Shown here: positions 1-9,038 of the stretch, piece by piece | Position numbering within the stretch: the stretch's first letter is position 1 | Layout of the letters: every line of letters begins with the position of its first letter | DNA from: DAIDKA01 sp963708865 | GTDB lineage: Bacteria; Pseudomonadota; Gammaproteobacteria; Steroidobacterales; Steroidobacteraceae | Assembly (NCBI GenBank): GCA_963708865.1 | Contig: CAVPUC010000004.1 | Span: 248,001-312,000, forward strand | Direction of reading: 5' to 3' | DNA length: 64,000 bases | Translations under genes and position numbers: made by a program | Notes under the pieces: model-generated | Told to the model about the DNA's origin: nothing | What the model saw: only the letters and a program-made list of their open reading frames with translations | Databases searched by the model: none

Positions 1-1
1 C

Positions 2-319
2 CAAGGCGCCATCAGCCTCGCCATCGCGGATCTGAACCAGGATGGGCTGCCGGATATCGCGATGGTCAGCCAGTATCCGCAGGGGCAGGGCAGCATCGCC
101 ATCCTGCTGCAAAACGTCGGCGCGCCCGGCACCTTCACCGTCAGCACCAGCCTGGCCGGCTCGGGTCAGCCGTCGTCCATTGCCATCGGCGACTTCAACA
201 AAGATGGCCTGCCGGACCTGGTCGTGTCGGATGCGACCAGCGCCGTGTGGTATGCCAATGCGCCAAGCGCACCGGGTAGCTTTGTGATCCAGTCGCAGAT
301 CGGCACCTTCAACCCCTAG
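2..319 (+). CDS. FG-GAP/VCBS repeat protein, C-terminal part
   Basis: The frame is open from the first bases of the window, so the start lies outside. The visible roughly 105 residues contain two FG-GAP/VCBS-type units, each with a calcium-loop-like stretch: LNQDGLPDIAMVSQ and FNKDGLPDLVVSD. This repeat builds beta-propeller blades in integrin-like and secreted bacterial proteins. The protein ends with FNP and a TAG stop; no anchor or sorting signal is visible at the C-terminus. It converges on the next genes. Ligand and role cannot be told from the fragment. Confidence 0.7.
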   Translation, partial: QGAISLAIADLNQDGLPDIAMVSQYPQGQGSIAILLQNVGAPGTFTVSTSLAGSGQPSSIAIGDFNKDGLPDLVVSDATSAVWYANAPSAPGSFVIQSQIGTFNP

Positions 320-333
320 CCGATCGTTCTCAT

Positions 334-560
334 TCAGGTGACGGTGGCCCGCTCAAGCTTGGAGCGGGTCACCCCATACCGGGCGTAGACCGTCACGCCG
401 ATTCCCAGCCAGACACAAATCCGACCCCGGCGAGGCGCGGCAGCGTCGCCATGAGGCCCGCGCAGCACAATACGCCGGCCGCCGGCACCCAGATACCGAT
501 GCTGAGCGGCAGGGCCGTGACCTCCTCCCCCGACGCCCGCCTCCGAACACAGCTCCTCGA
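334..560 (-). pseudogene. Remnant of an amino-acid permease C-terminus
   Basis: Directly downstream of the phosphomannomutase stop, the minus strand reads SIGIWVPAAGVLCCAGLMA in one frame and, after a frame change near 430, RICVWLGIGVTVYARYG ending ..RSKLERATVT with a TGA stop. The pattern of hydrophobic segment, LP, short loop, WL.IG...Y..YG and S.L is that of the last two membrane segments of APC-superfamily amino-acid permeases. The first roughly 85 percent of such a gene is absent, because manB occupies the sequence immediately upstream. It may be a deletion remnant or an assembly junction. The call rests on pattern only. Confidence 0.4.
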
Positions 561-581
561 CCGGCTTTCTCGCCCAGATGT

Positions 582-1940
582 TCACGCGCGAATCAGACGC
601 AGCAGCTCCGCGGTCTTCTCCTGCATCAGCGCCGCGTTGCCGCGCGACTCGACGTTCAGGCGCACCAAAGGCTCGGTGTTGGAGCCGCGCAGGTTGAAAC
701 GCCACTCCGGAAATTCCACCGACAGGCCGTCGGTGAAATCCACGCTGGAGCGCCTGCCCGGCATAGACCTTCTGGGCACGGGCGAGGACCTCGCGCGCAT
801 CGCCCGCCAGGTGAGTATTGATCTCACCGCTCGCCGGGAAGCGCCGCATCCGATCCCCCACGAGCTGCGAGAGGGTCTGGCCGGACTCACTGATCAGGCG
901 CAGCACCAAGCAGCCACGGAATCATGCCGCTGTCGCAGTACGCGAAGGAGCGGAAGTAGTGGTGCGCGCTCATCTCACCGCCATAGGCGGCATCGACTTC
1001 GCGCATGGTCTGCTTGATGAAGGCGTGCCCGGATCTTGGACAGCACCGGCACACCGCCGGCCGCGGTGACCATGTCGATGGTGTTCCAGGTGAGCCGCGG
1101 GTCGTGCACGATGCGCGCGCCCGGCTCGCGTTTGCAGAAACACCTGGGCGAGCAGCCCGACCAGGTAGTAACCCTCGATGAAGGTGCCCTGCTCATCGAA
1201 GAAGAAACAGCGGTCGTAGTCCCCGTCCCAGGCGAGGCCCACATCGGCGCCGGCGTCGAGCACCGCGCGGCGGGTGGCCTCGCGGTTCTCCTCGAGCATG
1301 GGGTTGGGCACGCCGTGCGGGAAGCTGCCATCGGGCGCGTGATGCATCTTGATGAACCTAAACGGCAGCTGCGGCTCGAGCAGATCCACGATCAGGCCCG
1401 CGCCGCCATTGCCGGCATTGACCACCACCTTCAGGGGCTTCAAGCGGCTGCCGTCACGTATCCGAGCAGGTGGCGCACGTAGCGCTCGCGGATGTCGAGG
1501 GGGGTTTCGGTGCCCGCCGCGGCGGCGCGCGGCGGATAGCGGCCTTGGGAGATGGCGGCCTGGATGTCCTTAAGCCCGGTATCGGCGCTGATCGGGCGGG
1601 CGCCCTCCCGCACGAACTTCATGCCGTTGTAGTCGGGCGGATTGTGACTCGCGGTCACCATGATGCCGCCGTCGAGCTGCCATTCGGCGGTCGCGAAATA
1701 AATGCCCTCGGTGCCGCACAGGCCGATGTCGAGCACATCGACCCCCGACTCCGTCAAGCCGCGCGTGAGGGCGCGCGCCAGTGCGGGGCTGGTCTCGCGG
1801 ATGTCATAGCCCACGGCCACGCGGCGCGGTGAAACGAAGCCGGCATAGGCCCGGCCGATGTCGTAGGCCAGGGCCTCATTGATTTCATCCGGAATGCGGC
1901 CGCGCACATCGTAGGCCTTGAACGCGCTGAGCGTGGTCAT
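582..1940 (-). CDS. manB: Phosphomannomutase/phosphoglucomutase (frameshifted)
   Basis: Interconverts mannose-6-P and mannose-1-P (and probably the glucose phosphates), feeding ManC and the rml/ugd branch. The N-terminal part is intact: start MTTLSAFKAYDVRGRIPDE at 1940 and the phosphoserine loop TASHNPPDYNGMK. After 1440 the reading passes through several frames: metal loop DGDYDRCFFF, then VHDPRLTWNTIDM, then GEINTH, and the C-terminal phosphate-binding FNLRGSNTEPLVRLNVESR. At least four single-base shifts are needed (about 1440, 1120, 1020-900, 760). Joined length is about 450 residues, normal for the AlgC/ManB family. The upstream in-frame Met at 1961 is a less typical start. Frameshifts are probably technical. 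Confidence 0.85.
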
Positions 1941-2039
1941 CAGGGTTTCCCGGTCAAACAATCCAGTGTAGCGCCCGGCGTGCCGCTGTGACGGTGCACC
2001 GAGACCTCAATATTGCACTTTATCCGGGCGTTTTCCCGC

Positions 2040-2069
2040 TTGCCAGCCCGCGGCAGAAAGGCTGATAAT
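2040..2069 (+). promoter_or_regulatory. Putative sigma-70 promoter of the toxin-antitoxin pair
   Basis: TTGCCA (2040-2045) and GATAAT (2064-2069) are separated by 18 bp and lie just upstream of the operator palindrome. Transcription from it would begin near 2076, downstream of the ATG at 2068. This is one reason for placing the antitoxin start further down. Confidence 0.45.
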
Positions 2070-2081
2070 GGCGCTGTCTAG

Positions 2082-2104
2082 AATGTACATATTTTATGTA
2101 CATT
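2082..2104. promoter_or_regulatory. Operator palindrome of the toxin-antitoxin pair
   Basis: A perfect 9-bp inverted repeat, AATGTACAT and ATGTACATT (2082-2090 and 2096-2104), with a 5-bp AT-only spacer. It sits between the putative -10 and the antitoxin start. Phd/YefM antitoxins bind palindromes of this kind to repress their own operon, so this is the expected autoregulatory site. The repeat is seen directly; the binding protein is inferred. Confidence 0.7.
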
Positions 2105-2127
2105 ATTCGCAGCTGGGAATGCCGACC

Positions 2128-2361
2128 ATGAGATCCGACAAGAGCGTGACCGCCACCCATTTCAAAGCCCACTGCCTGCGCCTGCTCGAGGACGTGCGCC
2201 GCACCCGCCAGCCGTTGATCGTCACTCGGCATGGCAAGCCGGTGGCCGAGATCGCCCCACCCTCATCCAATGACGCCGCCGAAAATCCCCTGAAAGGCAG
2301 CATCCTGCAGCAGGAGGACCTGCTGTCGCCGGTGGCAGGAACATGGGACAGCGCGAACTGA
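2128..2361 (+). CDS. Phd/YefM-family antitoxin
   Basis: Small (77 residues) protein beginning MRSDKSVTATHFKAHCLRLL with the Phd/YefM signature (T.FKA.....L..V....PLIVTRHGKPVAEI), an N-terminal DNA-binding fold, and a C-terminal tail (LKGSILQQEDLLSPV) that should occupy the toxin. The start is set at 2128 because a GGGA ribosome site lies at 2115-2118 and the operator palindrome occupies 2082-2104. The longer frame from 2068 would begin upstream of the predicted transcript. It overlaps the toxin gene by 19 bp, as expected for a translationally coupled pair. Confidence 0.85.
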   Translation: MRSDKSVTATHFKAHCLRLLEDVRRTRQPLIVTRHGKPVAEIAPPSSNDAAENPLKGSILQQEDLLSPVAGTWDSAN

Positions 2362-2747
2362 TCATTCTGGATACGCATGCCTGGATCTGGCATGTGACCG
2401 AGGATGCCCGGCTTGGGCGCCGCGCCCGCACCCAGATCACGCGCAGTGCCAGGTTGGGCGTGCATCCGGTGTCCTGCTGGGAGGTTGCGATGCTGGTGAA
2501 CAGCCGGCGACTGCGTCTGAACATGGAGGCAGGGCGCTGGATTGACCTCGCGCTGACTCACCCCAGGGTCGTGCTGCTGCCCTTTACCGCCACTGCGGCG
2601 GTTCGCGCGGCCGGATTCGGCGGCGGTTTCCCGGGCGATCCTGCCGATCGATTCATTGTCGCCGCCGCACTGGAGTCGGGGGCAACGCTTGCGACCGGCG
2701 ACACCCGGATTTCAGATTGGGGACACGTCCCAACCGTGTGGCAATAG
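2343..2747 (+). CDS. vapC: PIN-domain toxin, VapC-like ribonuclease
   Basis: 134-residue PIN-domain protein. The acidic metal-binding residues are in place: D10 in LIILDTHAWIW, E47 in SCWEVAML, D102 in DPADRFIVAAAL and D120 in TGDTRI. Such proteins are Mg-dependent endoribonucleases that block translation when free of antitoxin. An AGGA ribosome site at 2337-2340 supports this start. It overlaps the antitoxin gene upstream and converges on manC 22 bp downstream. The pair lies between two sugar-nucleotide genes and is likely an acquired module. Confidence 0.85.
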   Translation: MGQRELIILDTHAWIWHVTEDARLGRRARTQITRSARLGVHPVSCWEVAMLVNSRRLRLNMEAGRWIDLALTHPRVVLLPFTATAAVRAAGFGGGFPGDPADRFIVAAALESGATLATGDTRISDWGHVPTVWQ

Positions 2748-2768
2748 GGCAGGTCCGGGTCGACATCA

Positions 2769-4190
2769 TCAATCCTTGGGGCTTTGACGCCCATACCGGT
2801 CCTCCAGGCGCACGATGTCATCCTCGCCCAGGTAAGACCCCGACTGCACTTCGATGAGGTGCACGGCAATCTTGCCGGGGTTCTCGATGCGATGGGTGAC
2901 GCCGATGGGGATGAACGCCGACTGGTTCTCCTCGAGCAGGAACACTTCCTCGCCGCGCGTGATCTGCGCCGTGCCCGCGACCACCACCCAATGTTCGGCG
3001 CGATGATGGTGCCGCTGCAGCGACTGGCTCGCGCCCGGATTGATGCGCACCCGGTTCACCACGAATCGCGCGTCGCTTTCGATGCGATCGTAGCTGCCCC
3101 AGGGCCGGAACACCTCGCGGTGCAGGGAGTGCTCGTAGCGTCCCTGCTCCTTCAGGCGATTGACCAGCTTCTTTACGTCCTGGACGCGATCCTTGGGTGC
3201 CACGAGCACCGCATCCTTGGTCTCCACCACCACATGATCCTTGAGGCCGACGGTGGCGAGGAGGCGGCTCTCGGCATACAGGTAGCAGCCGGCCGAGTCC
3301 TCCTGCAGCACATCGCCATGCGTGACATTGCCACTGCCGTCCGCATCGCTCGCCTCGTACAGCGCGGACCAGGACCCGACATCGCTCCAGCCGGCATCCA
3401 GCGGCACGACCACGGCATCGCTGGTCTTCTCCATGACCGCATAGTCGATCGAGTCCCCGGGACAGCGTTCGAAGGCCGCCGCGTCCAGCCGCATGAAATC
3501 CAGGTCCGCGCGACCTTGCTCGAAAGCGTCGCGACAGGCGGCCGACATCTGCGGCGCAAGGCGCGCGAGCGCCGCCAGGTAGGTCCCGGCGCGGAACAGG
3601 AACATGCCGCTGTTCCAGTAATAGTCTGCGGCGGCGAGGAACGCCTGCGCGCGGGCGAGATCCGGCTTCTCCACGAAGCGGGCGATGCGGTAGAGCTCGC
3701 CCAGCGCCTCGCCGCGCTGGATGTAGCCGTAGCCGGTCTCGGGGGCTGCGGGCACGATGCCGAAGGTCACGAGCTGCCCCTGCTCCGCCGCCGGCAGCGC
3801 GGCGCGCACCGCCCGATGGAAGGCCGGGGTGTCACGGATCACATGGTCGGCGGGCAGCACCAGCAGCAGCGGATCGACCCCGCCGCCATCGCGCAGGGCG
3901 GCGAGCGCCGCCACCGCGATCGCGGGCGCGGTGTTGCGGCCGAAGGGTTCGAGCACGATGGCGCGCGGTGTCACCGCCAGCGCGCGCAGCTGCTCGGCGA
4001 CCAGGAAGCGATGCGCCTCGTTGCACACCACCACGGGCGCGGCGCACTCCAGGCCCGCCACCCGCAGCGCAGTCTGCTGCAGCATCGTGCGGGTACCCAG
4101 CAGCGCCAGCAGCTGCTTGGGGTACAGCTCCCGGGAGAGCGGCCACAGGCGGGTTCCGGCGCCGCCTGAAAGAATGACGGGTATCAGCAT
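2769..4190 (-). CDS. manC: Mannose-1-P guanylyltransferase / mannose-6-P isomerase
   Basis: Bifunctional enzyme of GDP-mannose synthesis, 473 residues, the usual length, with no frameshift. The N-terminal nucleotidyltransferase begins with the signature ILSGGAGTRLWPLSRELYPKQ and contains FVEKPD and a sugar-binding ETGYGYIQ. The C-terminal cupin isomerase domain shows RPWGSYDRI, the metal-binding HHHRAEHWVVVAGTA and a final IEVQSGSYLGEDDIVRLEDRYGR. With the phosphomannomutase it supplies GDP-mannose for the polysaccharide locus. It shares the strand with rmlD, 21 bp away. Confidence 0.95.
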   Translation of the reverse strand: MLIPVILSGGAGTRLWPLSRELYPKQLLALLGTRTMLQQTALRVAGLECAAPVVVCNEAHRFLVAEQLRALAVTPRAIVLEPFGRNTAPAIAVAALAALRDGGGVDPLLLVLPADHVIRDTPAFHRAVRAALPAAEQGQLVTFGIVPAAPETGYGYIQRGEALGELYRIARFVEKPDLARAQAFLAAADYYWNSGMFLFRAGTYLAALARLAPQMSAACRDAFEQGRADLDFMRLDAAAFERCPGDSIDYAVMEKTSDAVVVPLDAGWSDVGSWSALYEASDADGSGNVTHGDVLQEDSAGCYLYAESRLLATVGLKDHVVVETKDAVLVAPKDRVQDVKKLVNRLKEQGRYEHSLHREVFRPWGSYDRIESDARFVVNRVRINPGASQSLQRHHHRAEHWVVVAGTAQITRGEEVFLLEENQSAFIPIGVTHRIENPGKIAVHLIEVQSGSYLGEDDIVRLEDRYGRQSPKD

Positions 4191-4211
4191 GAAGGCATTG
4201 TATAGGGCCTG

Positions 4212-5097
4212 TCAGGCCCTGGGAGCGGCGATCAGCTCCCCAAGCACCCCTCGCAGGCTCACGCGCCAGTGGCGCGTGCTCCAGGGGCAGCGCCGCGAGC
4301 AGCGCGCGCTTGTCGAGCACGCTGTAGCCGGGTCGGCGCGCGGGCGTCGGATAGTCCGCGGTGCCGATGGCCGACACCCGCACGCCGGGCGGCAGCAGGC
4401 CCAGCGCCGTCGCTTCCTCAGCAATGGCCACCGCGAAGTCATACCAGCTGGCGACCCCGGCATCGCTGAAGTGCTGCAGCCCGGTCACATCCGGCCGTTG
4501 CGTCAGCGCCCACAGCACCGCGGCGAGGGAATCCGCCGCCGTCGGCGTGCCGACCTGGTCGGCGACCACCCGGACCTGGCCCTTCTCGCCCAGGATGCGC
4601 AGCATGGTGCGCAGGAAGTTGGCGCCGTGTGCGGCATACACCCAGGAGGTGCGCACGCACCACGGAGGCGTCGGGCAACAGCTCCCGCACGGCCTGCTCG
4701 CCTTCGAGCTTGGTCTGGCCATAAACGCCCAGCGGCGCGGTGGGCGGCATCCGGGGCATACGGTGACGCCGGCGCGGCCGTCAAACACGAAGTCCGTGGA
4801 AATGTGCACCAGCCGCGCGCCCGCAGGCCCGCGGCCGCGCGCGGCCAGATGGCGCGGACCTTGGCCGTTGACCCGCCGCGCCGCATCGACCTCGGTCTCG
4901 GCGCGGTCGACCGCGGTGTAGGCGGCGGCATTGATGATGACGGCGGGACGATGCGCCTCGATGGCGCGCCCAACGGCATCCGCATCACCGATATCCAGCT
5001 GCGCGCGGGTCAGGCCTACCGCCGTCACGCCCGCCGGGACGCTCGCCAACAGGCATCGGCCCACCTGGCCCTGCGCGCCGGTGACCAGCACCTTCAA
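4212..5097 (-). CDS. rmlD: dTDP-4-dehydrorhamnose reductase (frameshifted)
   Basis: Last step of dTDP-L-rhamnose synthesis. A TTG start at 5097 gives (M)KVLVTGAQGQVGRCLL with the NAD(P) GxxGxxG motif, then INAAAYTAVDRAE and HISTDFVFDG. The catalytic YGQTK lies in another frame (about 4755-4655), followed by TSWVYAAHGANFLRTM, LQHFSDAG, and an end ..LRGVLGELIAAPRA in a third frame. About three single-base shifts (near 4755, 4655 and 4265) separate the pieces. The start codon overlaps the rmlC stop as TTGA, indicating translational coupling. Joined length of about 295 residues is normal. Confidence 0.88.
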
Positions 5098-5644
5098 GGG
5101 TAGGATTCCGCGTCTTTGAAGGCGCGGGCGGCGGCGTCCCGTGCGGAGATCACGCGGCGCAACCCCGGCCGGCAGCGGCCAGCGCACCGCCGAGGTCGGC
5201 ATCGTCCCAGCGAATGGCGCGTTCATCTTCCGGGTAATAGAACTCGGTGCACTTGTACAAAAAGTGCACCGACTCGCTCAGCACCATGAAGCCGTGCGCG
5301 AAACCCGGCGGCACCCACAGCATGTGATGGTTGTCGGCGGTGAGTTCCGCGCCCACCCAATGGCCAAAGGTCGGGGAGCTGCGCCGCATGTCCACGGCCA
5401 CATCGAACACGGCGCCGGTCACGACCCGCACCAGTTTCCCCTGCGGCTTGGTCAGCTGGTAATGCAGTCCGCGCAGCACATGCCGCTCGGAGCGGTTCTG
5501 GTTGTCCTGGACGAACTTGAGGTCGAGCCCCGCGGCGGCGAACTTGCGCTCGGTCCAGGACTCGAAGAAGTGGCCGCGGGCATCCTTGAAGACCTTGGGC
5601 TTGATGAGGATGACTTCGGGGATTGCGGTCGGTTCAAATTCCAC
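5094..5644 (-). CDS. rmlC: dTDP-4-dehydrorhamnose 3,5-epimerase (frameshifted 3' end)
   Basis: Cupin epimerase of rhamnose synthesis. Seen: PEVILIKPKVFKDARGHFFE, the catalytic-site stretch HVLRGLHYQL, VVTGAVFDVAVD, and MLWVPPGFAHGF. The GTG start at 5644 directly abuts the rmlA stop. At about 5165 the frame breaks; the expected C-terminus (RWPLPAGVAPR, then SARDAAARAFKDAESYP) is found in the two other frames and ends with TGA at 5094-5096, overlapping the rmlD start by 4 bases. Two indels explain it. Confidence 0.88.
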
Positions 5645-6524
5645 TTATGCCCTGCCCTGCAAGATGTCGTAGAGATATTCGCCGTAGCCGGACTTCACCA
5701 GGGCCGCCGCCTGCTGCTCAAGCTGCCCCGCATCGATGAATCCGGAGCGGAACGCGATCTCCTCCGGGCAGCACACCTTCAGGCCCTGCCGCTTCTCGAT
5801 GGCCTGCGATGAACATGGTCGCATCCAGCAACGACTCATGGGTACCGGTGTCGAGCCAGGCGATGCCGCGGCCGAACAGCTCCACGTTCAGCTGCCCGCG
5901 CGCCATATAGGCCCGGTTCACATCGGTGATCTCAAGCTCCCCGCGGGGCGAGGGCTTCATGTTGGCGGCAATATCCAGGACCTCATTGTCGTAGAAGTAC
6001 AGCCCGGTGACGGCAAAGTTGGACTTCGGCTGCTTGGGCTTCTCCTCGATGTCGAGGGCACGGCCGGCGTCATCGAAGTTGACCACGCCATAGCGCTCCG
6101 GATCGCGCACGCGATAGGCGAACACCGTGCCGCCGGTCGGGCGCTGCGCCGCCGCGCGCAGCTGTTCGGGCAGCCCATGGCCGTAGAAGATGTTGTCCCC
6201 GAGCACCAGCGCCGCCCGGTCACTGCCCACGAAACGCCGGCCGATGGTGAAGGCCTGGGCCAGCCCTTCGGGGCGTGGCTGCTCGGCATAGCGCAGCGTG
6301 ATCCCCCATTGGCTGCCATCCCCCAGCAGGCGCTGGTACAGCGGCAGATCGGTCGGGGTTGAGATCAAGAGGATGTCGCGGATCCCGGAGAGCATCAGGG
6401 TGCACAGCGGGTAGTACACCATCGGTTTGTCGTACACCGGCAGCAGCTGCTTGCTGATGCCTAGGGTGACCGGATGCAGACGGGTGCCGGAGCCTCCGGC
6501 TAAGACGATGCCTTTGAGAGTCAT
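5645..6524 (-). CDS. rmlA: Glucose-1-phosphate thymidylyltransferase (frameshifted)
   Basis: First enzyme of dTDP-rhamnose synthesis. Signature GIVLAGGSGTRLHPVTLGIS followed by KQLLPVYDKPMVYYPL, LVLGDNIFYGHG, GLYFYDNEVLDIA and the GTHESLLDAT stretch. The frame is lost near 5800 within the conserved IEKRQGLKVCCPEEIAFR segment, which continues in the next frame to KSGYGEYLYDILQGRA and a TAA stop. Joined length is about 293 residues, normal. It lies 9 bp downstream of ugd. The usual partner rmlB is not in the window. Confidence 0.9.
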
Positions 6525-6533
6525 ACTGAAAGC

Positions 6534-7886
6534 TTACCGAGGCGCCCCGCCGCTGACCAGCGACTGACCGCGCCCGATGGCGTAATAGGTAAAGCCGAAG
6601 CGCCGTACCACGGCCGGGTCGTACAGGTTGCGGCCATCGAAGATCACCCCCGCCGACAGGCGCTCCTTCAGGCGGTCGAAGTCCGGGCTGCGGAACTCCT
6701 TCCATTCGGTCGCGATGACCAGTGCATCCGCGCCTTCGGCCACCTCGTAGGCGTTCTTGCACAGCGTGAGGCCGGTGCGTGCGCCGAACAGGCGCCGCGC
6801 CTCCTCCAGCGCCACCGGGTCGTAGGCGCGCACCTGGGCACCGGCCTTAAGCAAGGCTTCGATGATGACGCGTGAGGGCGCCTCCCGCATGTCATCGGTA
6901 TTGGGCTTGAAGGCAAGGCCCCACAGCGCAAACGTACGGCCCTGCAGCTGCTCCTTGAAGTGCAGCCTGATCTTGAGCACCAGGGCATTTTTCTGCCGGT
7001 CATTGACCGCCTCGACCGCCTCGAGCAGCTGCGGCTGATGTCCCACTTCGTGGGCCGAGCGGATCAGCGCCTGCACGTCCTTGGGGAAACAGGAGCCGCC
7101 ATAGCCGATGCCCGGATAAATGAAGCTGTAGCCGATGCGCAGGTCTGAGCCGATCCCCAGGCGCACCTTCTCGATATCCGCGCCCACCTTCTCCGCCACA
7201 TTCGCAAGCTCGTTCATGAAGCTGATCTTGGTCGCAAGCATCGCATTGGCCGCGTACTTGGTCAGTTCGGCGGAGCGCACGTCCATGACGATGAGCCGTT
7301 CATGGTTGCGGGTGAAGGGGTCGTACAGCAGGCGCATCAGCTCCACGGTGCGCGGATTGTCGGTGCCGATGACCACGCGGTCGGGGCGCATGCAGTCCTG
7401 GATGGCCGCGCCCTCCTTCAGGAATTCGGGGTTGGAGACCACATCGAACTCAATCACCGCCTGCCGCTGAGCAAGGCCCACCTCGATCTCCTGGCGTACC
7501 TTGTCTGCCGTGCCGACGGGCACCGTCGATTTATTGATCACGATGCTGTAGCGGCTCATGTGGCTGCCGATGGTGCGCGCCACCGCCAGCACGTAGCGCA
7601 GGTCCGCTGAACCGTCCTCATCGGGCGGCGTACCCACGGCGATGACCTGGAATAGCCCATGTTCGACGCCCCGAACGGCATCGGTCGTGAACTCCAGGCG
7701 CCCGGCTTCCATGTTCTTGCGGATCAGGGCATCGAGGCCTGGCTCATGAATCGGCACTTCGCCGCGACTCAGCCGCTCGATCTTGGCGGCATCGACATCG
7801 ACGCAGAGCACATGATTTCCCGCATCGGCAAAGCAAGCCCCGGTGACCAGGCCGACATACCCCGAACCAAAAATGGTGACTCTCAT
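6534..7886 (-). CDS. ugd: UDP-glucose 6-dehydrogenase
   Basis: Oxidises UDP-glucose to UDP-glucuronate for acidic polysaccharide. 450 residues, complete. N-terminal Rossmann motif TIFGSGYVGLVTGACFADAG, the NAD-domain motif INKSTVPVGTADKVR, FLKEGAAIQDCMRPDR, the active-site Cys in YPGIGYGGSCFPKDVQAL, and the C-terminal UDP-binding WGLAFKPNTDDMREAPS with AYDPVA. It is the first gene of the ugd-rmlA-rmlC-rmlD-manC-manB minus-strand series, read from the AT-rich divergent region 7887-8153. Confidence 0.95.
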   Translation of the reverse strand: MRVTIFGSGYVGLVTGACFADAGNHVLCVDVDAAKIERLSRGEVPIHEPGLDALIRKNMEAGRLEFTTDAVRGVEHGLFQVIAVGTPPDEDGSADLRYVLAVARTIGSHMSRYSIVINKSTVPVGTADKVRQEIEVGLAQRQAVIEFDVVSNPEFLKEGAAIQDCMRPDRVVIGTDNPRTVELMRLLYDPFTRNHERLIVMDVRSAELTKYAANAMLATKISFMNELANVAEKVGADIEKVRLGIGSDLRIGYSFIYPGIGYGGSCFPKDVQALIRSAHEVGHQPQLLEAVEAVNDRQKNALVLKIRLHFKEQLQGRTFALWGLAFKPNTDDMREAPSRVIIEALLKAGAQVRAYDPVALEEARRLFGARTGLTLCKNAYEVAEGADALVIATEWKEFRSPDFDRLKERLSAGVIFDGRNLYDPAVVRRFGFTYYAIGRGQSLVSGGAPR

Positions 7887-8153
7887 GCGTAAGCTCTTGA
7901 ATTAATAGCAAATTTTATCATGCAGGGCCAGGCATACGGGCCGGCCGATCTTACGGGATTCACGTGACACAATTCACACAGCCTGCGAACCGGACTTTAG
8001 TCCAGCACCCGTTCAATTGCGTAAACGCAACGATTCGTGCCCTGAGGCGTGCTGCTCGAGCGCGACGCACAATCAAATATATGTGGAATGCGTCGTGTCT
8101 TGAGCTTCAGCCCTGTGGATACTCTTGATACGACATTGGATAGATAGATTTCA
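7887..8153. promoter_or_regulatory. Divergent intergenic promoter region
   Basis: The 267 bp between ugd and the sugar transferase are read outwards in both directions. The first 40 bp next to ugd are AT-rich (TTAATAGCAAATTTTATCAT), fitting a promoter for the sugar-nucleotide genes. No palindrome or -35/-10 pair is clear enough to name. Confidence 0.4.
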
Positions 8154-9038
8154 GTGACTTATCAGGACGCCATAGCAGATTCCCTGGACAGCGATGCAGC
8201 CGAGCCTCATACCCGCTCGGATCTGTCCCTACGCCTGTGGCAACACCACGATACCGCCCGCAATCAGCGCCTCCTCAGTCCTGAGCAGGTGGACGCCACC
8301 CTGAGCCACGGGGCGACGCCCAGGGTTCACCACAGGGCAGCTACCGCCAGGCCCCTAGTCCATCATGTGCCGCGGCGGCATGAGGCACATGGCGCCTATC
8401 GCCCGCCGCGGCACCTGTTACTGCCTCCCTCTGGCGAGACTTCAAAGCGCCTGCTTGACGTTGTCGGGGCACTGGCATTGGCCCTCCTGCTCTCCCCGTT
8501 GCTCCTGTTCGTGGGCGTCATACTGGCCCGCGATCGCGGTCCGATCATTTACAGCCATCCGCGCACCGGTCGTCATGGCAAGACATTCGGCTGCCTGAAG
8601 TTCCGTACCATGGTTCCGAACGCCGATGGGGTACTGCGCGATCTGCTGCATCAGGATCCGCATCTACAGCGCGAGTGGATGCGCGATCAGAAACTGCGCA
8701 ACGACCCGCGAGTCACGGCCATCGGCCGCTTCCTGCGCCGTACCAGCTTAGATGAGCTGCCGCAATTGTGGAATGTGCTCAAGGGTGAGATGAGTCTCGT
8801 CGGCCCGCGACCCGTTGTGCGCGATGAATGGCAACGTTATGGGCGCCGGCTAGACACGTATCTGGCCGCGAAGCCCGGCGTCACTGGGCTGTGGCAGGTT
8901 ATGGGGCGCAGCAATGCGTCCTATAGGCGTCGCGTCGCTCTTGATTGCTATTACGTGCGGAACCGGAGTTTGCTGTTGGACTTATCTATTCTACTTCGAA
9001 CGATCACGATTGTGCTGTGTCGTCGCGGGGCCTGCTAG
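8154..9038 (+). CDS. Undecaprenyl-phosphate sugar-1-phosphate transferase (first copy)
   Basis: Initiating transferase of polysaccharide assembly: moves a sugar-1-phosphate onto undecaprenyl phosphate at the inner membrane. Residues 1-95 are hydrophilic and without recognisable fold; then KRLLDVVGALALALLLSPLL forms the single membrane hairpin, followed by the catalytic domain: FGCLKFRTMVPNA, DPRVTAIGRFLRRTSLDELPQLWNVL, GEMSLVGPRPV and PGVTGLWQV. It lacks the N-terminal multi-span CoA-binding-like region of full WcaJ proteins. The GTG start at 8154 has no strong ribosome site, so it is uncertain. A clear paralogue lies at 10800-11666 on the other strand. Confidence 0.85.
   Translation: MTYQDAIADSLDSDAAEPHTRSDLSLRLWQHHDTARNQRLLSPEQVDATLSHGATPRVHHRAATARPLVHHVPRRHEAHGAYRPPRHLLLPPSGETSKRLLDVVGALALALLLSPLLLFVGVILARDRGPIIYSHPRTGRHGKTFGCLKFRTMVPNADGVLRDLLHQDPHLQREWMRDQKLRNDPRVTAIGRFLRRTSLDELPQLWNVLKGEMSLVGPRPVVRDEWQRYGRRLDTYLAAKPGVTGLWQVMGRSNASYRRRVALDCYYVRNRSLLLDLSILLRTITIVLCRRGAC

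Noticed and set aside
348..368. Hairpin CCCGCTC/GAGCGGG as a terminator between convergent genes
   Set aside because: Seven-base stem without a T-run and inside the permease remnant reading frame.
2784..4169. Long plus-strand frame (461 codons) opposite manC
   Set aside because: A mirror of the GC-rich manC coding strand; its His/Ala/Gly/Arg-rich composition is typical of antisense frames.
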